The notes beneath the pieces were generated by a model, which searched no databases, was not told where the DNA came from, and saw only the letters and a list, made by a program, of their open reading frames with translations. A stretch of DNA of 64,000 nucleotides, from contig NZ_JACVQF010000219.1 of assembly GCF_014534645.1 (NCBI RefSeq), forward strand, positions 1-64,000. The letters run 5' to 3'. The first letter of the stretch is position 1, and every line of letters begins with the position of its first letter. Made by a program: the position numbers and the translations under genes. Shown here one piece after another: positions 1 to 11,021 of the stretch. The DNA is from Streptomyces griseicoloratus (lineage in GTDB: Bacteria > Actinomycetota > Actinomycetes > Streptomycetales > Streptomycetaceae).

Positions 1-501
1 GTAGTGCTCCGGGTTCAGACCGACGATCTCCAGCAGCTCGCGGACGCGCTTCTCGCGTCCGCCCGCCGGGTCGATGCCGTTGATCTCCATCGGCCCGGAG
101 ATGATCTTGCCGACCGTCTGCCGCGGGTTCAGCGAGGAGTACGGGTCCTGGAAGATCATCTGGATCTCGGACCGGATGGGCGCCAGCTGCTTGCGGCTGG
201 CGTGGGAGATGTCCTGGCCCTTGTACAGGATCTTCCCGGCCGTCGGCTCCAGCAGACGGGTGATCAGCCGGCCCGTGGTCGACTTGCCGCAGCCCGACTC
301 ACCGACCAGCCCGAAGCTCTCGCCGCCGTGCACGGTCAGGTCGATGCCGTCGACGGCCTGGACGTGGCCGACGGTCCGCCGGATGGGAAATCCGCCCTTG
401 ACCGGGAAGTACTTGGTCAGGCCCTCCGCCACCAGCAACGGCTCCCCCGACCCGCCGGTCGCGGCCTCGCGCGGGGCGGGGAGGACGAGGTCTTCTTTCA
501 T
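1..501 (-). CDS. bldKE: oligopeptide ABC transporter ATPase, BldKE-like (C-terminal end outside window)
   Basis: ATP-binding subunit of a peptide importer (OppF/DppF family), working as a heterodimer with the upstream ATPase on the cytoplasmic face of the two permeases. About 166 residues are visible. The Walker A segment GESGCGKSTTGR and the Q-loop FQDPYSSLNPRQ can be read; the ABC signature and Walker B lie beyond base 1. The ATG at 501 is chosen because AAAGAGGAG lies directly before it; an ATG 14 bases further upstream opens only a five-codon frame (MKEES) that ends across this start. It lies 46 bases behind the other ATPase gene and is the last gene of a five-gene operon. The family is certain; the bldK name rests on gene order and neighbours. 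Confidence 0.85.
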   Translation of the reverse strand, partial: MKEDLVLPAPREAATGGSGEPLLVAEGLTKYFPVKGGFPIRRTVGHVQAVDGIDLTVHGGESFGLVGESGCGKSTTGRLITRLLEPTAGKILYKGQDISHASRKQLAPIRSEIQMIFQDPYSSLNPRQTVGKIISGPMEINGIDPAGGREKRVRELLEIVGLNPEHY

Positions 502-547
502 GACTCCTCTTTCATGCGGCAGGTCCTCCTTGTGGGCCTGGTGGGCC

Positions 548-1609
548 CTAGCCCAGTCGGGGCTTGATCTCGTCGATGAAGATGGTCCGCTTCTGCTCCG
601 CCGTCAGGTGGCACGCCGAGGAGCGGTCCGGTGCGAGCAGGGGGCGTTCGGTGGCGCAGCGGTTGCCGCCGACGCGGTCCTGGAAGGTGCAGCGGGGGTG
701 GAAGCGGCAGCCCGTGGGCGGGTTGAGCAGCGAGGGCGGGGTGCCGGGGATCGGCGACAGCTGGGCGCTGAGGTCGGAGTCCAGGCGCGGCATCGAGTTG
801 AGCAGGCCCCAGGTGTACGGGTGCCGGGGCGCCCTGAGCACCTCGTCGACGCTGCCCCGCTCCACCGCGCTGCCCGCGTACATGACCAGGATGTCGTCGG
901 CCATGTCGGCGATGACCCCGAGGTCGTGCGTGATGAAGACGATCGCCGAGCCGAACTCCTGCTGGAGGTCCTTGAGCAGGTCGAGGATCTGCGCCTGGAC
1001 CGTCACGTCGAGGGCGGTGGTCGGCTCGTCGGCGATCAGCAGGTCGGGGTCGCAGACCAGGGCCATCGCGATCATCGCGCGCTGGCGCATACCGCCGGAG
1101 AACTGGTGCGGGTAGTCCTTGGCCCGCTGTTCCGGGTTGGGGATGCCGACCTTGCCGAGCATCTCCACCGCCCGCGCCCAGCCCTCCTTCTTGGAGGCGC
1201 CGGTGTGCTTGATGAACGGCTCGGCGATCTGCCGGCCCACCGTGTAGTAGGGGGACAGGGCGGTCAGCGGGTCCTGGAAGATCATGGCGACCTTGTTGCC
1301 CCGCAGCTGCTCCATCTCCCGTTCGGTGGCGGTGACGAGTTCCTTGCCGTCGAGCACGATCTCGCCGTCGATCGTGGTGGTGCGCGGGTTGTGCAGGCCC
1401 AGGATGGTCAGGTTGGTCACGGACTTGCCGGAGCCGGACTCGCCGACGATGCCCAGGGTCCGGCCGCGCTCGACGTCGAAGGAGAGGCCGTCGACCGCCT
1501 TGACGACGCCGTCCTCCGTGGCGAACCGCACGCTCAGATCGCGGACCGACAGAAAGCCCTCCGGCCCGGTGGGGGCCGGCGCGTCCTCGGTCTTGGTCAC
1601 TGTGGTCAC
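548..1609 (-). CDS. bldKD: oligopeptide ABC transporter ATPase, BldKD-like
   Basis: ATPase subunit of the peptide importer, OppD/DppD family, 353 residues, normal length. After a Thr/Pro-rich start it shows Walker [13 protein letters not shown], the Q-loop [12 protein letters not shown], the signature [10 protein letters not shown], Walker B with DEPTTALD, the H-loop THDLG and the family-specific C-terminal tail with CRFHPRC (the oligopeptide_HPY region). The start lies 15 bases after the permease stop, so it is probably translated from the same mRNA. OppD-type and OppF-type ATPases pair asymmetrically, which fits the second ATPase gene directly behind. The bldKD name is by position in the operon. 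Confidence 0.88.
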   Translation of the reverse strand: MTTVTKTEDAPAPTGPEGFLSVRDLSVRFATEDGVVKAVDGLSFDVERGRTLGIVGESGSGKSVTNLTILGLHNPRTTTIDGEIVLDGKELVTATEREMEQLRGNKVAMIFQDPLTALSPYYTVGRQIAEPFIKHTGASKKEGWARAVEMLGKVGIPNPEQRAKDYPHQFSGGMRQRAMIAMALVCDPDLLIADEPTTALDVTVQAQILDLLKDLQQEFGSAIVFITHDLGVIADMADDILVMYAGSAVERGSVDEVLRAPRHPYTWGLLNSMPRLDSDLSAQLSPIPGTPPSLLNPPTGCRFHPRCTFQDRVGGNRCATERPLLAPDRSSACHLTAEQKRTIFIDEIKPRLG

Positions 1610-1624
1610 GGTGGTGCCCTCTTC

Positions 1625-2644
1625 CTAGGAAAGCCGGACGCGCGGGTCGATCCAGGCGTACGCGATGTCGACGAGGATGTTGAGCAGCAGGATCATGAAG
1701 GCGCCGACCAGCATGACGCCCATGGTCAGCGGCAGGTCCTTGTTGACCGCGCCGTCCACGGCGAGGCGGCCGATGCCCTGCAGGGAGAAGGTCAGCTCGG
1801 TGACGACGGCTCCGCCGAGCAGGCTGCTGAGGTCGATGCCGAGGATGGTGACGATGGGGATGAGGGAGCCGCGCCAGGCGTAGCGGAAGAAGACGTACTT
1901 CTGCGACATGCCCTTGGCGCGGGCGGTGCGCACATGGTCCTCGGCGAGCTGCTCGATGAGCGAGGAGCGTGACATACGCGTGTACTGGGCGGTGAAGATG
2001 GTGGCCATCACGACCATCGGGATGGACAGTCCGACCAGCCAGCCGATCGGGTCCTCGGTGATGGGGACGTACTTGGGGTCCTCCATCCAGCCCGTGCTGT
2101 AGACGAAGATCGCGAGCGCGATCGGGCCGAGGAAGTAGATCTGGAAGGAGCTGAGCACCATGGAGGCGCCGGTGGCCACCTTGTCGACGGACGAGCCGCG
2201 CCGGAAGGCGGCCAGCATGCCGGTGCCGAGGCCGACGATCAGGAAGACGAGCGCGGCGCCGACGGTCAGCGACAGGGTCAGCGGGAAGCGGTCCTTGATG
2301 GTGGACCAGACGAGATCGCCCGAGTAGAACGACTGCCCGAGGCACGGGGCCGGGCAGTGGCCGGTGGGGAAGTCACGTCCCATGACGATGCCGGACATGA
2401 AGTCCCAGAACTGCTGGGCGATGGGCAGGTTGAGGCCGAGCACCTCACGGATCTCCTCCAGCCGGGCGGCCGAGCAGTCCTTGCCACAGGCCAGGGACGC
2501 GTAGTCGGAGGGCGCGGCGACGAAGAGGAAGAACGTGGCGGCACCGATCAGGAACAGGGTGACGACGGCACCGACCGTACGCCGGATGATGAACTGAAGC
2601 ATGGCGGGTGGGCTGCTCTCTGCGGGGTGGTCGGGAGATGTCAC
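1625..2644 (-). CDS. bldKC: oligopeptide ABC transporter permease, BldKC-like (DppB type)
   Basis: Inner-membrane permease of the DppB/OppB type: first transmembrane helix near the N terminus (TLFLIGAATFFLFVA), an extracytoplasmic loop with two cysteines, then a five-helix BPD_transp_1 core ending in the ARAKGMSQKYVFFRYAWRGS coupling-helix region that docks on the ATPases. The longest frame starts with GTG at 2644; the inner ATG at 2602 (MLQFIIRR) is the more typical family start and should be considered. It follows the lipoprotein gene by 57 bases that hold a strong stem-loop, and precedes the first ATPase by 15 bases. Confidence 0.85.
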   Translation of the reverse strand: MTSPDHPAESSPPAMLQFIIRRTVGAVVTLFLIGAATFFLFVAAPSDYASLACGKDCSAARLEEIREVLGLNLPIAQQFWDFMSGIVMGRDFPTGHCPAPCLGQSFYSGDLVWSTIKDRFPLTLSLTVGAALVFLIVGLGTGMLAAFRRGSSVDKVATGASMVLSSFQIYFLGPIALAIFVYSTGWMEDPKYVPITEDPIGWLVGLSIPMVVMATIFTAQYTRMSRSSLIEQLAEDHVRTARAKGMSQKYVFFRYAWRGSLIPIVTILGIDLSSLLGGAVVTELTFSLQGIGRLAVDGAVNKDLPLTMGVMLVGAFMILLLNILVDIAYAWIDPRVRLS

Positions 2645-2652
2645 GGAACCCT

Positions 2653-2682
2653 GGGGGTGCGCTCCGCCTGGTGCGCACCCCC
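2653..2682 (-). promoter_or_regulatory. intercistronic stem-loop between lipoprotein and permease genes
   Basis: A perfect 10-bp inverted repeat, GGGGGTGCGC (2653-2662) and GCGCACCCCC (2673-2682) with a 10-base loop, fills most of the 57-base gap behind the binding-protein gene. There is no U-tract. Hairpins here are common in solute-binding-protein operons, where they stabilise or attenuate the mRNA so that the lipoprotein is made in excess over the permeases. That role is inferred from position. Confidence 0.6.
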
Positions 2683-2701
2683 GCCAGTCAGCCGTAGAGA
2701 G

Positions 2702-4498
2702 TTACGACTTCAGGAACAGCTGGGTGACGTCGATGTAGCTGGACTCGGTGCTGTAGCGCGCGCCGCCGATGTTCGAGCCGTAGAGCTGGAACTGCTTCGT
2801 GTACCACAGCGGGGCCGCCGGGTTGACCTTCTCCAGGATGTAGCGGTGCGCTTCCTTCCAGGTCGCGTCCGCCTCGGAGGGCGTCTGGGTGAGCGCCTTC
2901 TTGATCAGTTCCTGGACCTTGGGATCGTTGATGTGCGAGTAGTTCGACGAGCCGTCGGCGACCTGGTCGCCGTCGTAGATCGGCGTGACGACCGTGCCGG
3001 GGGACGGCCAGTCCTGGCCCCAGCCCGTGATGTACATGTCGTACGGGTTCTTCAGCTTGCCGATCTGCTCGTAGTGGCTGGCGGCGTCGACCTCCTTGGA
3101 GACGACTTCGATGCCGACCTTGCCGAGCGCGTCCTCGACGGCCACCTTGTGCTTCTGGCCGGCCTCGTTGTTGCGGTAGGCGAAGACGAGCTTCTTCTCG
3201 GCGGCCGGGACGTCCTTGAGGAGTTCCTTGGCCTTCTCGATGTTGCCGGACGGCATCTTCAGCCTGCCGTACGGGTCGTAGTCCGCCTCGTAGCCCGGCA
3301 GGGTCGGGGCGAACAGGTTCGGGGCGACGTCACCGCCGTACGCGCCGCCCTCGCCGGCGATGAGCGACTTGGAGTTGATCGCGTAGGTGACGGCGTCGCG
3401 GACCTTCTTGTTCTTCACCCGGTCCAGGTTGAACGTCAGCGTCATGACGTAGGGCTGGTAGCCCTTGATGGTGCGCTTGCTGACGGCCGGGTCGCTGACG
3501 ACGTCCTGGATCTGCGTGGACTCCACGGCGCCGGTGAGCTGGATGGCGTTCTTGGCATCGCCCTGGTCGGCGATCAGACGCTTGGTCTGGGTCGACTCGG
3601 TGACGCCGAAGTCGAAGTTCCAGCCGTCGACGTACTGGTGGCGCACGGCGTCGGTCTTCGGGTCCCAGTTCTCGTTCTTGACGAGCTTGAGGGACTTGCC
3701 GACCTTGTACTCCGCGATCTTGTAGGGGCCGAGGGAGACGGGACCCTTGTCGTACTTCTCCTTGGTGTCGGTCTCCTCCGGCACCACGGAGTACCCGGGC
3801 ATGGCCAGCATCTGCGGCAGGTCGGGGCGCGGGGTGTCGAAGTGGAAGACGACGGTCTTGTCGTCCGGCGTCTCCAGGACGGTGTCGGGCAGGTGCTTGT
3901 CGCCGTAGCCGCCGTCGGGCAGCGCGTCGCGGTAGTCCGGGCCGCTCAGCCAGGTCTGGAGGTACGTCGGGCCGTCGAAGATGAACTTCGCGTACTGGCG
4001 CTCGACGGTGTGGCGGATGTCGGCGGACGTGATCGGGTTGCCGTTCTGGTCCTTGACGCCGTCCTTGAGGGTGAACGTCCAGGTCTTGCCGCCGTCCGAG
4101 GACTTGCCGGAGTCGGTGGCGAGGTCGCCGACGACCGAGACGTTGCCCTTGCCGTCCTCCTGGAAGTTGGTCAGACCGCGGAAGATCAGGTTGGCGACCT
4201 GGCCGGCGTCGGAGACGTAGATCTGGCCCGGGTCGAGGTGGGTCAGGCCCTGCTCCTGGTAGACGTTGATGGTGCCGCCGCTCCTGGCGCCGGGCACGTC
4301 CTTGGCGGGGCCGGTGGACGCGGCCGCGTCGGCGTACGTGACCGCCTTCGACTGGACGGCGGCCTCCTTCTGGTCCTTCTTGGAGTCCTTCCCGGAGCTC
4401 GAGTTGCCCTTGTTCTCCGAGCAACCGGTGAGGACGAGCGAGCCTGCCGCGAAGGCGACCACGATGGCGCGCGCAGTGCGGGAGTTGAGCGTCTTCAT
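2702..4498 (-). CDS. bldKB: oligopeptide-binding lipoprotein, BldKB-like
   Basis: Extracytoplasmic substrate-binding lipoprotein of the SBP_bac_5 family, 598 residues. The signal peptide ends in a lipobox LTGC, placing the lipidated Cys at residue 26; a Ser/Lys/Asp-rich linker follows, then the two-lobed binding domain with family phrases such as LTHLDPGQIYVSD, DGKTWTFTLKDGVKD and PYDMYITGWGQDWPSP. The start at 4498 (MKTLNSR) gives a proper Lys/Arg n-region; longer readings have no signal peptide. It is second in the operon, after a DppC-type permease. In S. coelicolor BldKB takes up an extracellular peptide signal needed for aerial growth; that role here is inferred from order, length and neighbouring typA/sdh genes. 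Confidence 0.85.
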   Translation of the reverse strand: MKTLNSRTARAIVVAFAAGSLVLTGCSENKGNSSSGKDSKKDQKEAAVQSKAVTYADAAASTGPAKDVPGARSGGTINVYQEQGLTHLDPGQIYVSDAGQVANLIFRGLTNFQEDGKGNVSVVGDLATDSGKSSDGGKTWTFTLKDGVKDQNGNPITSADIRHTVERQYAKFIFDGPTYLQTWLSGPDYRDALPDGGYGDKHLPDTVLETPDDKTVVFHFDTPRPDLPQMLAMPGYSVVPEETDTKEKYDKGPVSLGPYKIAEYKVGKSLKLVKNENWDPKTDAVRHQYVDGWNFDFGVTESTQTKRLIADQGDAKNAIQLTGAVESTQIQDVVSDPAVSKRTIKGYQPYVMTLTFNLDRVKNKKVRDAVTYAINSKSLIAGEGGAYGGDVAPNLFAPTLPGYEADYDPYGRLKMPSGNIEKAKELLKDVPAAEKKLVFAYRNNEAGQKHKVAVEDALGKVGIEVVSKEVDAASHYEQIGKLKNPYDMYITGWGQDWPSPGTVVTPIYDGDQVADGSSNYSHINDPKVQELIKKALTQTPSEADATWKEAHRYILEKVNPAAPLWYTKQFQLYGSNIGGARYSTESSYIDVTQLFLKS

Positions 4499-4611
4499 GT
4501 GGTGATGCACCTGCCTGTCGGGTTTGTTATCCACTGACCACTGCTGTGCACTGCCTGACGCGGCCGGTGAGCCGACGCAGGGGCGGCAGTCCCCCCACCA
4601 ATGGACCCCTC

Positions 4612-5655
4612 TTACCGTCCTGACTTGGGATCGAGGGCGTCCCGTACGGCGTCTCCGAGGAGGTTGAAGCACAGGACGAAGACCACCAGTGCCACACCCG
4701 GGAAGAACATGAACGCCGGGTCCTGCTCGGCGACCCTGGCTCCGGTGGCGAACATGCGTCCCCAGTCGGGTGTCGGCTCGACGAAGCCGACGCCGGCGAA
4801 GGAGAGGAACGCGATGGTGAGAATCGTGCTGGGGAGCAGGTACGTGAACTGCACCAGGATCGGCGAGACCACGTTCGGGAGGATCTCCTTGCGGATGATC
4901 CGCCAGGGCGAGGCGCCGGCGACCTTGGCGGCTTCGACGAACTCCCGCTCCCGCAGGGACAGTACGGTGGACCGTACCAGTCGGGCCATGCCCATCCAGC
5001 CCAGCAGCCACAGCACGATCAGGATGGCCAGCGCCCGGAAGTACGTGGGCGTCTCGTCGCGCGGGTCCACGAAGAACGCGGTCACCACCGGCATGAAGGC
5101 GATGAAGAACAGCTGCTGCGGGAAGGACAGGAAGAAGTCGGTGACCCGGCCGAGGAAGTAGTCGGTCTTGCCGCCGAAGTAGCCTCCGACCAGGCCGATG
5201 AGGACACCGGTCAGCATCAGCAGCGTGGTCACGCCCAGCGCCATGTACAGCGAGGTGCGCATGCCGTAGAGCAGCATGGTGAAGACGTCACGCCCGAACT
5301 GCGGCTCGACGCCGAACCAGTGCTCGCCGGAGACTCCGCCGAAGTAGCCCAGCGGCAGCCCGAAGTCGTCGAGGACGGGGTTCTCGGCGATGTACTCGGG
5401 GTCCTGGCCGTACAGGATGTACGGGTCCTTGCCGTACAGCTTGGCGATCACCGGGGCCAGTGCGGCGATCACGAAGTAGCCGAGCACCACCCAGGCACAG
5501 ATGACACCGGTCCGGTCGCGCTTGAAGCGCAGCCACATCAACTGCCCCGGAGAACGGCCCTCGTGTTTCCCGCCCTCGGTCTTCTCCTGCGGCTGAGGTG
5601 CGCCGTCGACGACGGCGGACGTTCCGCCGCCCTCAATGTCGATTGGACTTGTCAC
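4612..5655 (-). CDS. bldKA: oligopeptide ABC transporter permease, BldKA-like (DppC type)
   Basis: Inner-membrane permease of the DppC/OppC type, 347 residues, and first gene of the importer operon. An acidic, Pro-rich cytoplasmic tail of about 40 residues is followed by the OppC_N helix (VICAWVVLGYFVIAALAPVIA), a long external segment and five more helices; the coupling region reads FVEAAKVAGASPWRIIRKEI. The GTG at 5655 is used; no better in-frame start is visible upstream and its ribosome site is weak (GGGCGA). Having the C-type permease before the binding protein is unusual for opp/dpp operons but is the order described for bldK. Confidence 0.85.
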   Translation of the reverse strand: MTSPIDIEGGGTSAVVDGAPQPQEKTEGGKHEGRSPGQLMWLRFKRDRTGVICAWVVLGYFVIAALAPVIAKLYGKDPYILYGQDPEYIAENPVLDDFGLPLGYFGGVSGEHWFGVEPQFGRDVFTMLLYGMRTSLYMALGVTTLLMLTGVLIGLVGGYFGGKTDYFLGRVTDFFLSFPQQLFFIAFMPVVTAFFVDPRDETPTYFRALAILIVLWLLGWMGMARLVRSTVLSLREREFVEAAKVAGASPWRIIRKEILPNVVSPILVQFTYLLPSTILTIAFLSFAGVGFVEPTPDWGRMFATGARVAEQDPAFMFFPGVALVVFVLCFNLLGDAVRDALDPKSGR

Positions 5656-6265
5656 AGTTCGCCCATTTCACAGGTGTGGGTGTGCCGAACCGGCGACCGG
5701 CGCAGGGTGTGCGCCATCGCGGAACGGATCAAGAAGAAGCGTTTCGGGGTACCCCGAGGAAGTGCGGGAAACCCGCAGCCGGACGCGCGTAGCCGAATGA
5801 CCCGGCGTCAGCGGCCGGCCGGCTCCTCAGAGACGATCGCCGTCCGCCGGGGCACAGTCGGCGGTGACGGATCGTGCGACCCACCTGGTGTTCGTGACAC
5901 CGCGCATGGGGCTCCTCCTCATGACTCCACGTGTTCACCGACAGGAGGGGGCACGACATCTGCCTTCCGACACCCCTGACGGAAGTTCAGACACCCCCTG
6001 GTGCTCGTGAGTCGGGCGCTGTCCCCACAGCGCGAGACCCATTGACCCGAGCGCTACGCGGCTAACTATCTGCCATGACCTGAAGGACCGACCACCGTCT
6101 TTAAATCTCAATTCAGTCACGGCTGCCAGCTAGATCTTCCAAAATCTGGACAAACTGTTCGGGACGAGAAGGCCGCGAAACGGACGTGTTACATGGCTAT
6201 CGGGCGCGGATCTCCGTATTCCGTACAGGAAGCGGGCCCGGGGCCCCGGAAAAGCGGTTGAAAAA
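5656..6265. other. long non-coding leader/promoter region of the BldK-like operon
   Basis: No convincing gene lies here; the short frames lack ribosome sites and family features. The stretch 6080-6165 is clearly richer in A/T than the rest and probably carries the operon promoter, giving a long untranslated leader of several hundred bases. I could not fix a -10/-35 pair. Long leaders are usual for Streptomyces developmental operons. Confidence 0.5.
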
Positions 6266-6300
6266 AGCCCGGGTGCCCCCAAGATGGGGGCACCCGGGCT
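6266..6300 (-). terminator. Rho-independent terminator of typA
   Basis: A perfect 15-bp stem, AGCCCGGGTGCCCCC (6266-6280) and its complement (6286-6300), with a 5-base loop; on the minus strand it is followed by six T. It sits 38 bases behind the typA stop. A stem plus U-tract is uncommon in this GC-rich genome. Confidence 0.9.
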
Positions 6301-6338
6301 TCCCTGCGGGCCGGCCATACGCCGGCCGCCGGGACGGA

Positions 6339-8255
<1,917 letters not shown>

Positions 8256-8402
8256 ATTGCGGCGTACTCCCGGAGTGTGAGGACGGCCCTGCTGCGTACG
8301 TCTGTGTTACGCGGGCCCTGCCGGGCGGTACATGCCACGGCCTCACCCCATGGTACGGGGCGGCGGCGGCTGGGGCTTGCCGGGTGCACCGGCGCAGGTC
8401 GG

Positions 8403-8420
8403 GGGGCCGTCGGCGGCCCC
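8403..8420 (-). terminator. stem-loop behind the charged-insert lipoprotein gene
   Basis: A 7-bp stem GGGGCCG (8403-8409) / CGGCCCC (8414-8420) with a 4-base loop sits 14 bases downstream of the lipoprotein stop on the minus strand, without a U-tract. It is a plausible GC-type terminator. Confidence 0.45.
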
Positions 8421-8434
8421 GGGACCGGCAGCCG

Positions 8435-10714
8435 TCACGACGACGGGCTCACCGGTGGCCGTGCGCCCTGCGCCCCCTTCTTCAGGAAGCCCATGTCCTC
8501 GTAGACCGGGGTCTCGAAGGCGAAGGCGCCCGCGTTGGCGAGGTTCGTGCGCGCGGCGACCAGCTGGGGGCGCTGGTAGAGGGGGATCGAGCCGGCCTGC
8601 GCCCAGATCCGGGAGTCGGCCTTGCGCAGCAGGTCCCGGGCCTCCTCCTCGTCCAGCGTCGTCAGGGCCTGGTCGAAGAGCTGGTCCACCTGGTCGGTGC
8701 CGACCCGGGTGTAGTTCTGCGCGATGTTCAGGGAGCCGTCGGCGGCCGGGACCGGCTTGGCGTAGATGGGGCGGGCGTCGGTGGCGGGGAAGGCGGAGGC
8801 GGGCCAGGAGTACAGCGCCAGGTCGTACTGGCCGGAGGCGATGTGGTCCTTGAAGTAGCTCGCGTCGGAGACCTTGGTGATCTCGGTGCGGATGCCGACG
8901 GCGTCCAGCATGCCGGAGATGCGGTCGGCCACGGTGCGCAGCACCCCGGACCCGGGGCCGGAGGGGAGCACGAAGCGGAGCGTGAGCGCCTTGCCGTCCT
9001 TGGCCGGCGGTGCCACCGCCGAGCCCGCCGGGGCCGCGGTGCCCTTGGGGGCGTAGGCGCCGGGTGCGCTGCCGCCCTGTGCCGTGTTCTTGCCGCCGGC
9101 GCGCTTCTCGCCGCTCTCCTGGTCGCTGCGGCCCTGCTCGTCGTTCTTGCCGTCGTCGTTCTTGCCGTGGGTGTCCTTGTCGTGGGTGTCCTTGTCGTTC
9201 TTCCCCTGGTCGTCCTTGTCGTCCTCGCCGACGATGTACGTGCCGTCGTCGCCGCCCGGGGACTTCTCCCCGTCCTCGCCGTCCTTCCCGCCCTCGCGCT
9301 TGTCGCCCTCGGAGCCGGCCGCCTTCTCGCCCTTCTCCGGCTGCTCGACCGGCCCGCCGGGCACCCAGCCGGCGTCCGCGAGGAGGGCCCGGGCCTCCTT
9401 GGTGTCCGGGCCACCGAGCGCGCCGCTGCTGTCGGCGTAGACGGGCTGGCCGGCGAGCGCCAGGTGGCTGCCGACCGGCTCGGCGGGCAGGCCCAGCGGC
9501 TTCAGCACCAGCTCCGCCAGCTCCCTGCGGTCCAGGGTGCGGGCCACTGCCCTGCGGACCCGCTCGTCGGCGAGCGGACCGTCGGCGCCGTTGAGGGCGA
9601 GCTGGGTGTACGCGGGCTCCAGCGACCTGCGGACCTCGAAGCCGCGCAGGGCCTGCTCGCGCCGCTGGGCCCGGGCGACGGCCTTGCGCCGCTTCTCGCG
9701 GGCCTGGGCCTCCTTCTCGGCGGCCTCCTCGTCGGAGCCGTTGGCGACCGCCCAGGAGCGCAGGGCGTCGGCGGCGGACTGCCGGTCCTCCGGGCCCATG
9801 AGCGGGGCGCCGGAGGACGGGGCGGTGTCACGGGGGCCGGCGGCCAGCGCGACCTCCTCGGCCGTGTCCGGGTCGATCTCGGCCAGGTCGAGCCTGCCCG
9901 CCGCCAGCTCGGAGGCCCGTTTGTCGCGCGGTACGGCGCGCAGCACGATCTCGTTCAGCTTGGCGGGCCGGCCCCACCAGCGCGGGTTGCGGGCGAGGAC
10001 GATCTCGTCCTTCTTCGTGTCCACCTTCTCCACGGCGAACGGGCCGGCGGTGACCTTCAGCCGGCGCCGCGCCCCGTCGTTGAAGGAGTCCGGGGTGCCC
10101 ATGACGTCCTTGGGGTAGAGCGGTGTGAACAGCGACTTCCAGTCGGCGTAGCGGCGGCTGAAGGTCACCTTGACCTCCAGGTCGCCGGCACCGCGCTCGA
10201 TCTTCTCGATGCGGTCGTACCCGGCGTTGCGGGCGGTCCAGTAGGCGCTGTCCCTGCCGGACAGGGCCCGCCACTGGGCGGCGAAGTCGGCGGCGCCGAT
10301 CTCGCGGCCGTCGCTCCAGACGGCCTCCTGGTGGAGCCGGTAGACGACGACCTGCTTGGGCTCGGTGTCGACGACCTCGGCCGATTCCAGGTAGTCGGGG
10401 TTGCGCACCGGGCGGCCCCTGGCGTCCATCCGGTACATCGAGGGCAGCACGGCCTGGGCGACCCGGCTGCTGGTGGCGTCGGCGTCGGACTGGAAGGTGT
10501 TCAGGGTCTCCGGCACGGAGTCCACGGCCCAGCGCAGGGTGCCGCCGTCGGCGACCCGGGAGCGGGCGGCGGCGGCGATGTCCTGACCGGCGAGCGGCTT
10601 GCCGGAGTCGTCCTCGGAGGTGCAGCCGGCCAGCGCGGTGACCGCGAGCGCACCCGCGGTGAGGAAGGCGACCGCGCGCGTGATCGCGCGCGGTCCGACG
10701 CCGACGTGGGACAT
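8435..10714 (-). CDS. peptide-type ABC solute-binding lipoprotein with large charged insert
   Basis: SBP_bac_5 family lipoprotein of 759 residues, much longer than the usual 530-600. Signal peptide with lipobox LAGC puts the lipidated Cys at residue 31. The N-terminal lobe carries GGTLRWAVDSVPETLNTFQ and the C-terminal lobe the FKDHIASGQYDLALYSWPAS region, so both ends of the fold are present. Residues about 455-550 are almost wholly Lys, Asp, Glu, Gly, Asn and His (KNDKDTHDKDTHGKNDDGKN), a low-complexity insert within the C-terminal lobe. A shorter charged helix (about 325-355) precedes it. No permease or ATPase genes are adjacent, so it may serve another transporter. The ATG at 10714 has GGAGG eight bases upstream. 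Confidence 0.85.
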   Translation of the reverse strand: MSHVGVGPRAITRAVAFLTAGALAVTALAGCTSEDDSGKPLAGQDIAAAARSRVADGGTLRWAVDSVPETLNTFQSDADATSSRVAQAVLPSMYRMDARGRPVRNPDYLESAEVVDTEPKQVVVYRLHQEAVWSDGREIGAADFAAQWRALSGRDSAYWTARNAGYDRIEKIERGAGDLEVKVTFSRRYADWKSLFTPLYPKDVMGTPDSFNDGARRRLKVTAGPFAVEKVDTKKDEIVLARNPRWWGRPAKLNEIVLRAVPRDKRASELAAGRLDLAEIDPDTAEEVALAAGPRDTAPSSGAPLMGPEDRQSAADALRSWAVANGSDEEAAEKEAQAREKRRKAVARAQRREQALRGFEVRRSLEPAYTQLALNGADGPLADERVRRAVARTLDRRELAELVLKPLGLPAEPVGSHLALAGQPVYADSSGALGGPDTKEARALLADAGWVPGGPVEQPEKGEKAAGSEGDKREGGKDGEDGEKSPGGDDGTYIVGEDDKDDQGKNDKDTHDKDTHGKNDDGKNDEQGRSDQESGEKRAGGKNTAQGGSAPGAYAPKGTAAPAGSAVAPPAKDGKALTLRFVLPSGPGSGVLRTVADRISGMLDAVGIRTEITKVSDASYFKDHIASGQYDLALYSWPASAFPATDARPIYAKPVPAADGSLNIAQNYTRVGTDQVDQLFDQALTTLDEEEARDLLRKADSRIWAQAGSIPLYQRPQLVAARTNLANAGAFAFETPVYEDMGFLKKGAQGARPPVSPSS

Positions 10715-11021
10715 CTCTGCTACCTCCGGAAGGCCGCGAGCGTTATGGTCATATTTGGCGGTATATGGAGTTGATCATTTGTATCCAGATGTATGCGGCC
10801 ACTGAAGAGGAAAGGGTTCGGCAACGCAGGGCGACACGTCGGCGACGGTTGGTAAGCCCACTCGTGCGGCGCAACGCACCCGGGAGTGCACCCACACGCC
10901 TCGGCCAATCGGTGCACGTCCCTTCCCACCGGCAGGTGTGACGCGCAACACTCGCAGGCGCATGAACGTCGCCGTCCAAGGCCGGCCGTGCGGCCGTGTC
11001 CGACGGAAGTGAGGTCACGTC
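10715..11021. other. intergenic region between lipoprotein gene and the sdh operon
   Basis: A divergent 307-base region. Bases 10741-10800 are markedly A/T-rich (TATTTGGCGGTATATGGAG and following), as expected of a promoter for the minus-strand lipoprotein gene and possibly the plus-strand sdh operon. I see no gene and no unambiguous -10/-35 pair. Confidence 0.4.

Noticed and set aside
5935-6120. Small frame of 61 codons upstream of the BldK-like operon
   Set aside because: No ribosome site or recognisable features, and it lies in the A/T-rich leader region.
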